NCBI GenBank assembly: GCA_017959625.1
Contig: JAGDAG010000215.1
Coordinates: forward strand, 1-5,469
Length of the DNA: 5,469 nt
Source: Abditibacteriota bacterium
Lineage (GTDB): Bacteria; Armatimonadota; UBA5829
Reading direction: 5' to 3'
Shown here: one piece after another, positions 1-5,469 of the stretch
Numbering within the stretch: position 1 is the first letter of the stretch
How the letters are laid out: every line of letters begins with the position of its first letter
The notes under the pieces: model-generated
Told to the model about the DNA's origin: nothing
The model's database searches: none
Seen by the model: the letters and a program-made list of their open reading frames with translations, nothing else
Program-made: the position numbers and the translations under genes

Positions 1-1605
1 ATCCGGCTTCAGAAAAACCGGGTCCCAGACCTCCAGGCTTATGCCGTCCCCGGCAAGTATATCCGCCGCCTCTATAGCCGTATATACCATGGGTCCTACG
101 GCCGCGATCACTGCATCCGAGCCGTCTCTCAGGCATTGGGCTTCATTCGCGAAAACGAGAGACTCTTCGGAAGGAAGCGGAGCGGGAGCGGCGCCCCGGG
201 GATATCTGATGGCAGTGGCCAGGGTATTCTTTGCCGCAAGATCCATAAGCTGTTCCAGCATTTTTCCGTTTCTCGGCGCCGTGAGGGTAATGTTGGGAAG
301 ATGCCTCAGATACGCTATGTCAAAGGCTCCGTGGTGGGTGGGGCCGTCGTCTCCCACCAGGCCCGCCCTGTCGATGGCAAGGATCACCGGAAGCTTCTGA
401 AGACAGATGTCGTGGGCTATGCTGTCGTAGGCCCGCTGAAGGAAGGTGGAATATATCGCCGCCACCGGCAGCCTGCCCCCTTTTGCAAGCCCGGCGGCAA
501 AGGTGACGGCGTGGGCTTCGGAAATGCCGACGTCAAAACTTCGTTCGGGAAAGCGGGATGCAAACGCTTTTATCCCGGTCCCGTCCGCCATGCCTGCGGT
601 GATGGCTGTCACGCGTTTGTCCGCCTCGCCCATCTGCAGAAGTTTGTTGGAAAAAACAGACGTGAAGGAGGGGGTGGACGCCGCCGCTATTACCTCGCCG
701 GATTCCTGTTCAAAGGCGCCGATCCCGTGAAATGTGTCGGGATGCTTTTCGGCGTGGGTGTAGCCCATGCCCTTTTTGGTGAGGACGTGCAGAAGCACTC
801 CTCCCTTAAGTTGGCTTGCGGCCCGCAAAACCTCTTCCATTTCCGCGATATTGTGCCCGTCGTAGGGGCCCAGATAACTCATCCCCATCTCTTCGAACAA
901 AACTCCCTGCTGGGATTGAAAAAGACGGATAAACCCGTTTATGATGCCTTTTATTGCGGAATAAATGAAGCTTCCCCCGGGAAGAGGCGCAAGAATGCCG
1001 CGGATATCTTTATAACGTTTTGCCAGCTTCTTTTTGAGTCTCAGGCGGGAGAGGTGTTTTGCAAAGGCTCCCACGTTGCGGGATATGGACATGGTGTTGT
1101 CATTGAGGACGACTATGAGGTCGGTCTTTGACGCCGCCAGATTGTTCAGGGCCTCAAAACACAGGCCGCAGCCGATGGAGCCGTCGCCTATGACCGCGAT
1201 TATCTTGTTGTCTTCACCCTGCAGATCCCTTGCCTTTGCAAGCCCCAGAGCGGCGGATATGCTTGCGCCCGCATGTCCGAAGGTAAAAACGTCGTGAGGA
1301 CTTTCCGCCGGGTTGGTGAAGCCCGATATCCCTCCGGGTTTGCGCAGGGTGTGGAAATCGTCGCATCTTCCCGTTATGAGCTTGTGGGCGTAGGACTGGT
1401 GGCTAACGTCCCAGATTATTTTGTCGCGGGGAGAATCAAAGACGCTGTGCAGGGCGATAGTCAGTTCCACAACTCCCAGGTTCGAAGCCAGATGCCCGCC
1501 GTTTTCCGAAACGGTGTTTATAATGATGCTTCTCAGGGCTTCGGCGTATTCTTTTTTTTCTTCCGGAGTCAGTTTTTTCAGGTCTTCGGGGCTGTTGATC
1601 TTCAT
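1..1605 (-). CDS. dxs: 1-deoxy-D-xylulose-5-phosphate synthase (DXS), 3' end missing
   Basis: DXS condenses pyruvate with glyceraldehyde 3-phosphate, using thiamine diphosphate (ThDP), to make 1-deoxy-D-xylulose 5-phosphate, the first step of the cytoplasmic MEP isoprenoid pathway. The frame is open for 535 codons from the ATG at 1605 to the window edge; the family is usually about 620-640 residues, so roughly 90 C-terminal residues (most of the transketolase C domain) lie outside. Visible motifs: GGHLASNLG (36-44), DVSHQSYAHK (66-75), the ThDP/metal motif from GDG at 140-142 to NDN at 168-170, NTMSIS (170-175), GPYDGHN (246-252), the catalytic-Glu block ISEAHAVTFAAG (E363), STFLQRAYD (386-394), DRAGLVGDDGPTHHG (412-426) and RYPRG (467-471). 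Several signature positions differ from the textbook forms (DVGHQ, AEQHAVT). The start is the ATG in an ATGA overlap with the upstream gene, with only a weak GGA six bases before it. The N-terminus is about 11 residues shorter than E. coli DXS but begins just before the conserved INSPEDLKKL segment. Family assignment is secure. Confidence 0.96.
   Translation of the reverse strand, partial: MKINSPEDLKKLTPEEKKEYAEALRSIIINTVSENGGHLASNLGVVELTIALHSVFDSPRDKIIWDVSHQSYAHKLITGRCDDFHTLRKPGGISGFTNPAESPHDVFTFGHAGASISAALGLAKARDLQGEDNKIIAVIGDGSIGCGLCFEALNNLAASKTDLIVVLNDNTMSISRNVGAFAKHLSRLRLKKKLAKRYKDIRGILAPLPGGSFIYSAIKGIINGFIRLFQSQQGVLFEEMGMSYLGPYDGHNIAEMEEVLRAASQLKGGVLLHVLTKKGMGYTHAEKHPDTFHGIGAFEQESGEVIAAASTPSFTSVFSNKLLQMGEADKRVTAITAGMADGTGIKAFASRFPERSFDVGISEAHAVTFAAGLAKGGRLPVAAIYSTFLQRAYDSIAHDICLQKLPVILAIDRAGLVGDDGPTHHGAFDIAYLRHLPNITLTAPRNGKMLEQLMDLAAKNTLATAIRYPRGAAPAPLPSEESLVFANEAQCLRDGSDAVIAAVGPMVYTAIEAADILAGDGISLEVWDPVFLKPD
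1602..1605 (-). other. ATGA stop/start overlap coupling the nucleotidyltransferase gene to dxs
   Basis: On the minus strand the four bases ATGA hold both the ATG start of dxs (1605-1603) and the TGA stop of the nucleotidyltransferase gene (1604-1602). This is a classic arrangement for termination-reinitiation, so dxs translation probably depends partly on translation of the upstream gene. The only ribosome site nearby is a weak GGA six bases before the ATG. Confidence 0.8.
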
Positions 1606-2372
1606 TTGTTTTCCGCTTTGTCGTTCAGGATCGCTTCAAATACGGCCAGCTCTTCTTTTTTGTCCAGATCCTCGCAGATCTCGGGGTGGGGCGTTATGAC
1701 TGCCCTGAGAACGCCGCCGCCCAGTATGCGTGAAGCGGTTTTTTCTATGGTCCCGATATCCAGAAAATCGGAACGGATCCTTGAAAGGATAAGGCGCACT
1801 ATTATCTGGAAGCCCATGAGCCTGGCCAGCTTCAGGGGTTTCTTTCTGAACTCGTACAGCCTGCTTATCACGGGGATCAGCCTGGCGAAATAGTCCGTTT
1901 TTACCAGCATGATATTGCCGCCGGTAAATTCGCCTTCTGCTATCTTGACGTAGGTCCGTTGCAATTGGGGATACAGCTCGTCGCAAACCTCCCTGCGGCA
2001 GATGGGATATACAAAGTCCGCGTCTGTCTCGAGGGCCTGATTGATGAAATCCGTCACGTGGTCGGAGTCGATAAGCGGGATGTCGCTGGTGCAGAGAAGC
2101 ACGTAATCGGCAGAAACGAAATCCGAAAGGGCTTTCCGGATGTTGTTTACAAGAGTGTCTTCCGGTTCAAGGATCTCAACGGGCAGGTCCGTCACTACGT
2201 GGCCTACCGCGCAGGTCCTCTGTATGTTTTCGTTGCGGGAAACGGGTTCAAGCACCAGGTCCAGAAGAGTTTTGCTGCCGAGGACAGCCATTGCCCTGGA
2301 GGTTAAGGGGACGTCGTCCTCAAAATCTCCGGCGGGGGCGCCCGCCAATACGACTGCGTCTATTGTTTTCAT
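1602..2372 (-). CDS. MobA-like NTP transferase family protein, substrate unknown
   Basis: A 256-residue protein that resembles the MobA-like / NTP_transf_3 nucleotidyltransferase fold. What is seen: an N-terminal Rossmann-like strand and loop, DAVVLAGAPAGD (5-16); TSDIPLI (95-101), in the position where this superfamily carries its metal-binding Asp (D97); an FTGGNI motif (149-154); and EICEDLDKKEEL (231-242), which resembles the closing D-x-D-xx-E-D-L motif of sugar and cofactor nucleotidyltransferases. Residues about 171-220 form a basic and hydrophobic helical stretch. The N-terminal loop lacks the G-x-G-x-R-M and lysine signature of MobA, IspD and GlmU, so nucleotide binding may be altered. 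It begins 6 bases after ispE without a clear Shine-Dalgarno and ends in an ATGA overlap with dxs, so it is probably co-translated with both. From memory, similar uncharacterised proteins sit near ispE in Clostridia and Armatimonadota. A role in MEP-pathway cytidylyl transfer is possible but unproven; molybdopterin guanylylation or another transfer are alternatives. Confidence 0.85.
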   Translation of the reverse strand: MKTIDAVVLAGAPAGDFEDDVPLTSRAMAVLGSKTLLDLVLEPVSRNENIQRTCAVGHVVTDLPVEILEPEDTLVNNIRKALSDFVSADYVLLCTSDIPLIDSDHVTDFINQALETDADFVYPICRREVCDELYPQLQRTYVKIAEGEFTGGNIMLVKTDYFARLIPVISRLYEFRKKPLKLARLMGFQIIVRLILSRIRSDFLDIGTIEKTASRILGGGVLRAVITPHPEICEDLDKKEELAVFEAILNDKAENK

Positions 2373-2378
2373 AAAAGA

Positions 2379-3254
2379 TTAAGAGTGTTCTCCGAAAATA
2401 AGATCGTGACAGTCCTTCCTTCCGAGAGTCCGGCAGGGATAGGCTGTCATAGTGGTTTTGCGCTGCAGATGATCCAATCCTTTTTTCTGCGCTTCTCTAT
2501 CGTCATATACTCCCATTACCGCGGAACCGGAGCCGCATAGAAGAGTGAAACAGGCTCCGGAATCCCTGAGGAGGGAGACCGCCCGGGGTATCTCTTTTGT
2601 GAGAAGGAAACACACCTCTTCAAAATCGTTGAAGCCCATGGCTAAGAATTCTTCCTTCGTTGCGGGCAGCCGGGAGGGACTTTTCAAAACGCCGGTATCC
2701 TTCCGCCGGTCCAGGGCCTCGTAGGCCTCCCCGGTGGAAACTCCGGCAGCGGGTTTAAGGATTATTATGTCCATGGGAAAACAGTCGGGAAGGGGAGTTA
2801 TTATCTCGCCCCGCCCTTCCATCAGGCATACGCCGCCGAAAATAAAAAACGGCATGTCGGAGCCCAGAGAGGCTGCAAGAGAAACCAGCTCTGTTTGAGA
2901 GAGAGAAGTTTTGCAGAGCCTGTCAAGAGCCAGCAAAACAGCTGATGCATCGCTGCTTCCGCCCCCCAGTCCGGCCTGGGAAGGTATGTTCTTTTCGAGG
3001 CGGATCCTCAAGTTCAGTCCGGGAGCATATTTTTCGGAAAACAGGCGCGCGGCCCTGAAGGCGGTGTTTTTTTCGCCGGGTATGCTTTTGTCGGAACACT
3101 GAAAGTTTATCCCGCCTTCCTCTGCCTGTTCTATTGTTATGCTGTCGCAGACGGAGACCGGGCAAACGATGCTCCTCAGGCTGTGATAACCGTCGGGCCG
3201 CCTTTTCCCGATCTCCAGGGTGAGATTGACTTTGGCGCAGGCTTTTACAAGCAT
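2379..3254 (-). CDS. ispE: 4-diphosphocytidyl-2-C-methyl-D-erythritol kinase (IspE)
   Basis: IspE is a cytoplasmic GHMP-family kinase that phosphorylates the 2-hydroxyl of CDP-methylerythritol with ATP, the fourth step of the MEP isoprenoid pathway. The 291-residue length is normal for the family. Visible features in order: the N-terminal substrate-binding AKVNLTL with K8 and N10; DGYHSL (21-26), a typical IspE signature; the glycine-rich GHMP phosphate loop PSQAGLGGGSSDA (91-103); GSDMPFF (131-137), whose D133 matches the catalytic Asp; GRGE (147-150); FNDFEEV (208-214); and the third GHMP motif LCGSGSAVMGVY (239-250). No key residue appears to be missing. The start at 3254 leaves just one base after the metG stop (TAGGATG) and places the protein start right before the conserved AKVN block, so it is probably translated by coupling or reinitiation from metG. 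The TAA stop lies 6 bases before the next gene. With dxs two genes downstream, the operon carries two MEP enzymes. Confidence 0.97.
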   Translation of the reverse strand: MLVKACAKVNLTLEIGKRRPDGYHSLRSIVCPVSVCDSITIEQAEEGGINFQCSDKSIPGEKNTAFRAARLFSEKYAPGLNLRIRLEKNIPSQAGLGGGSSDASAVLLALDRLCKTSLSQTELVSLAASLGSDMPFFIFGGVCLMEGRGEIITPLPDCFPMDIIILKPAAGVSTGEAYEALDRRKDTGVLKSPSRLPATKEEFLAMGFNDFEEVCFLLTKEIPRAVSLLRDSGACFTLLCGSGSAVMGVYDDREAQKKGLDHLQRKTTMTAYPCRTLGRKDCHDLIFGEHS

Positions 3255-3255
3255 C

Positions 3256-5184
3256 CTATCTGATTTTTGAGCCGGGGGCGAGCTCGGCTTCCGGAGAAAG
3301 GAATTTTACGCCGTTTTCGTCTTCGCCTGCCAGCATCATGCCGTGGCTCACGACCCCTCTGATCTTTCTGGGCTGGAGGTTGGCTATGACCACTATGCTT
3401 TTCCCCACCATGTAATCCGCTTCATAGAAGGGCGCCATCCCCGCGCAGATGGTGCGGGTCTCGGAGCCCATGTCCACAGTCAGCTTGTAAAGCTTGTCAG
3501 CCCCTTCTATCCGTTCGGCGGAAAGTATCTTCCCGACGCGGAGATCCAGCTTTGCAAAGTCTTCTATGGAAATATATTCTTCTTTCTTTTCTTCGGCGGC
3601 GGGAGCCTGCTTTTCCGGCTTTGTATCTTTTGCCTGCCCTTTGCCGCCTATCCTGGGGAATATGGGCTGCGCCTTCACTTCGCCGGCGTTTTCAAAAGGA
3701 TCGCTGCAGATGATATCGTCCCACAGCAGGGGACGGCCCGAGAGGCCCAGCTGCTTCAGTATTTCCTTTGACGTATTGGGCATAAAGGGGGATATCATGA
3801 TGGCAGCGGCCCTTATGGTCTCCAAAGCGGAAAACATCACCGATCCCAGTTCTTCCTTACGGCCTTCTTTTTTCAGCTGCCAGGGGGCCTTGTCCTGTAT
3901 GAATTTGTTGCCGGCGTTGATCATGGTCCAGACCGCGTCCAGCGCCTGGTTCGGCGCAAATGCTTCCATGCCTCTCACGTAGGCAGTCTGGGCGTCGCAG
4001 ATCTCTTTTCTCAATTCTCCCTGACACGGGGCGGGAAGCTTTCCGTCGTTGTAAGACGAAAGCATCCCAAGGGTGCGGTTCAGGAGATTGCCCAGATCGT
4101 TTGCCAGATCGGAATTGTATCTGCCGTAAAAGGTATCAAAGCTGAAGTCTCCGTCGACGCCGAAGGTGGTTTCCCGGGCGAGATAATAGCGGACCACGTC
4201 CCTGGAGACTTCGGGAGACGCTCCGGACTTTTCCGAAAGCTCCTGCGCCATCTGGGCGGGGCTGACGGCATTTCCTTTGCTTTTGGATATTTTTTCGCCG
4301 TTTATGGTCCAGAAACCGTGGCCTATGAGATGTTTCGGCAGTTCGAGATTCAGGGCCATGAGCATTGCCGGCCAGAAGGTCGAATGGAACCGGACAAAGA
4401 TGTCTTTTCCCATAAGCTGGAGATCCGCCGGCCAGAGAGAAGTGAATCTGTCGGCGTCGGAAAGATAGCCCGCAGCGCTGATATAGTTGATGAGGGCGTC
4501 GAACCAGACGTATATCACCATGCCTTCGTCTCCGGGGACGGGGATCCCCCATCCGGTATTCCTGCGGGTTATGGAAACGTCCTTGAGGCCCTGTTTGATG
4601 AATCCGACTACTTCGTTTTTGCGGGATTCGGGCATAAGAAAATCCGGGTGTTCCCTGATATAGGCCAGCAGTTTGTCGCCGTAGGCGGAAAGCCTGAAAT
4701 AATAGTTTTCTTCTTCCACCAGCTGCACCGGCCTTCTGCATTCGGGATTGGGGCAGCAGCCGTCCACAAGCTCGCTTTCCAGGAAAAAGGTCTCGCAGGG
4801 AGAGCAGTACCAGCCCTTGTAGGTCCCCTTGTATATGTCCCCCTGGTCCAGGAGCTGTTTGAAGATAGCCTGCACCACGTCCTTGTGCCGGGGCTCGGTG
4901 GTGCGGATGAAATCGTCGTATTCTATATCCAGATCCTGCCATACCTTGCGGAAGGAGGCGGAAAGGTTGTCAACAAAATCCTTTGGATCAAGCCCTTTGC
5001 TGTGGGCCGCCGCGGCTATCTTTGTGGCATGCTCGTCCGTTCCCGTCAGAAAAAAGGAAGGGACGCCCATCAGTTTATTGTATCTGCTGAAGCAGTCGGC
5101 TATGATAGTCGTGTATGCATTTCCTATGTGCGGAACGTCGTTGACGTAATAAATCGGTGTGGTTATATAGTTCTTTTTACTCAT
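3256..5184 (-). CDS. metG: Methionyl-tRNA synthetase (MetG) with C-terminal tRNA-binding domain
   Basis: MetRS attaches methionine to initiator and elongator tRNA(Met) in the cytoplasm, using ATP. The chosen product is 642 residues. Class I motifs are clear: the HIGH motif as HIGN (19-22) and the KMSKS loop as KISKS (298-302). A zinc knuckle follows, with C127-x2-C130 and C144-x4-C149; the last spacing is longer than the common CxxC. GTDEH (48-52) and VWFDALINY (226-234) line the active site. The anticodon-binding helical domain covers about 350-490 and includes NDLGNLLNR (362-370). A charged Lys/Glu/Ala/Pro linker (about 510-536) leads to a C-terminal EMAP/OB-fold tRNA-binding domain (about 537-642) with DLRVGKI (547-553), a substrate-like ADKLYKL (562-568) and QPRKIRG (604-610); this domain typically mediates dimerisation and tRNA binding. 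An in-frame ATG at 5211 would add 9 residues, but the ATG at 5184 has an AAAGGA ribosome site 8 bases upstream and puts the start just before the conserved YITTPIYYVND. It overlaps the upstream stop (ATGAGTAA). Confidence 0.97.
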   Translation of the reverse strand: MSKKNYITTPIYYVNDVPHIGNAYTTIIADCFSRYNKLMGVPSFFLTGTDEHATKIAAAAHSKGLDPKDFVDNLSASFRKVWQDLDIEYDDFIRTTEPRHKDVVQAIFKQLLDQGDIYKGTYKGWYCSPCETFFLESELVDGCCPNPECRRPVQLVEEENYYFRLSAYGDKLLAYIREHPDFLMPESRKNEVVGFIKQGLKDVSITRRNTGWGIPVPGDEGMVIYVWFDALINYISAAGYLSDADRFTSLWPADLQLMGKDIFVRFHSTFWPAMLMALNLELPKHLIGHGFWTINGEKISKSKGNAVSPAQMAQELSEKSGASPEVSRDVVRYYLARETTFGVDGDFSFDTFYGRYNSDLANDLGNLLNRTLGMLSSYNDGKLPAPCQGELRKEICDAQTAYVRGMEAFAPNQALDAVWTMINAGNKFIQDKAPWQLKKEGRKEELGSVMFSALETIRAAAIMISPFMPNTSKEILKQLGLSGRPLLWDDIICSDPFENAGEVKAQPIFPRIGGKGQAKDTKPEKQAPAAEEKKEEYISIEDFAKLDLRVGKILSAERIEGADKLYKLTVDMGSETRTICAGMAPFYEADYMVGKSIVVIANLQPRKIRGVVSHGMMLAGEDENGVKFLSPEAELAPGSKIR

Positions 5185-5469
5185 TTGCCGTATCCTTTCT
5201 TTCGGTATCATCCTGTTTGTCCGCAGCAGGCTGGCTTTGTCTGCCGGAGGATTTGTGTTTCTTCTTCTTTTTGGATTGCTGAGGGTCTTCCCTGATGTCT
5301 CTGAAGACTATACCGAGGCCGTCGGCGTCTCCCCCGCCCATGGAAAACGGACGGGGCCCCTTGGCCTTTTTCTGTTTCTGTTTGTTTTCCTGTTTTCCGC
5401 GGCGGTCTTTTTGCTTTTGCTTCTTTTTGCTTTTGTTTTCGGCGTCTTCTTCCTCGGGGAAATCAAAAG
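5177..5469 (-). CDS. C-terminal part of an unidentified lysine-rich protein
   Basis: The frame is open from the right window edge to a TAA at 5179-5177, giving 96 residues of a C-terminus; the 5' part lies outside the window. The visible part is acidic at first (DFPEEED), then strongly basic and low in complexity (Lys, Gln, Arg and Asn over about residues 11-40). Next comes a less biased segment, RPFSMGGGDADGLGIVFRDI (39-58), then a KKKKKHK cluster (66-72) and a polar tail ending in NE. Such a region is probably disordered and may bind nucleic acid or ribosomes. I cannot identify the protein from it. In several bacterial lineages a PSP1-domain protein (RicT/YaaT) lies directly upstream of metG, so a RicT with a long basic tail is a context-based guess only. 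The 8-base overlap with the metG start, with the metG ribosome site inside this frame, supports it as a real gene in the same operon. Confidence 0.75.
   Translation of the reverse strand, partial: FDFPEEEDAENKSKKKQKQKDRRGKQENKQKQKKAKGPRPFSMGGGDADGLGIVFRDIREDPQQSKKKKKHKSSGRQSQPAADKQDDTERKDTANE
5193..5198 (-). promoter_or_regulatory. Ribosome binding site of metG
   Basis: AAAGGA on the minus strand, 8 bases before the ATG at 5184. It decides the metG start in favour of this ATG over the in-frame ATG at 5211, which has an AGG directly touching the start codon. The site lies inside the 3' end of the upstream reading frame. It is the clearest Shine-Dalgarno in the window. Confidence 0.6.

Noticed and set aside
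136..1131. A 331-codon plus-strand open frame over the left part of the window
   Set aside because: It lies antisense to dxs, its translation has no recognisable motif and is rich in Gly, Arg, Phe and His as expected from a reverse-strand shadow, whereas the minus strand gives a continuous DXS.
1273..1893. A 206-codon plus-strand open frame spanning the dxs/nucleotidyltransferase junction
   Set aside because: It crosses two minus-strand genes with strong homology signals and shows no coding features of its own.
1602..2372. Calling the nucleotidyltransferase ispD or mobA
   Set aside because: The N-terminal signature of both families is not present, so only the superfamily can be supported.
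4136..4942. A 268-codon minus-strand open frame in another phase inside metG
   Set aside because: Arg/Gly/Pro/His-rich out-of-phase shadow of metG with no motif; the codon choice in the real frame explains it.
5185..5211. Nine-residue N-terminal extension of MetG from the ATG at 5211
   Set aside because: The AGG there touches the ATG, whereas the ATG at 5184 has AAAGGA at 8 bases and gives the expected start just before the conserved YITTPIYYVND block.
4318..5295. A 325-codon plus-strand open frame over the right part
   Set aside because: It is antisense to the MetG catalytic core and the upstream gene end; no family features are visible, while the minus strand carries all MetRS motifs.

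Overview
The window is a compact bacterial housekeeping segment with every recognisable gene on the minus strand, so it reads right to left: a partial lysine-rich protein gene, then metG, ispE, a MobA-like nucleotidyltransferase gene, and dxs running off the left edge. Base composition looks moderate (a little over 50% GC by eye). There are no RNA genes, insertion sequences, CRISPR arrays or foreign-looking stretches. There is also no intergenic space longer than 6 bases, so no promoter or terminator can be placed inside the window.

Layout, in transcription order. (1) 5469-5177: the last 96 codons of a gene whose product ends in a very basic Lys/Gln-rich tail; identity unknown, with a RicT/PSP1 protein as a guess from context. 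(2) 5184-3256: methionyl-tRNA synthetase (MetG), complete, with catalytic core, zinc knuckle, anticodon-binding domain and C-terminal tRNA-binding (EMAP/OB) domain. Its start overlaps the previous gene by 8 bases. (3) 3254-2379: IspE, 4-diphosphocytidyl-2-C-methyl-D-erythritol kinase, 1 base after metG. (4) 2372-1602: a 256-residue MobA-like NTP transferase, 6 bases after ispE. (5) 1605-1: DXS, 1-deoxy-D-xylulose-5-phosphate synthase. It starts in an ATGA overlap with the previous gene and is cut by the window edge after 535 codons.

The spacing (8-base overlap, 1-base gap, 6-base gap, 4-base overlap) strongly suggests one operon with translational coupling. Functionally it joins the first enzyme (DXS) and the fourth enzyme (IspE) of the methylerythritol phosphate (MEP) isoprenoid pathway to a tRNA-charging enzyme. 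The nucleotidyltransferase between ispE and dxs is the least understood member. IspD, the MEP-pathway cytidylyltransferase, has a related fold, but this protein lacks the usual IspD N-terminal signature, so its substrate is open.

Taxonomy: bacterial, using the MEP pathway. From memory, the ispE-neighbouring nucleotidyltransferase type resembles proteins of Clostridia-like Bacillota and Armatimonadota/Abditibacteriota; this is a low-confidence guess. I see no clearly novel system. The best leads are the orphan nucleotidyltransferase, the variant DXS signature residues and the unidentified basic-tailed protein upstream of metG.
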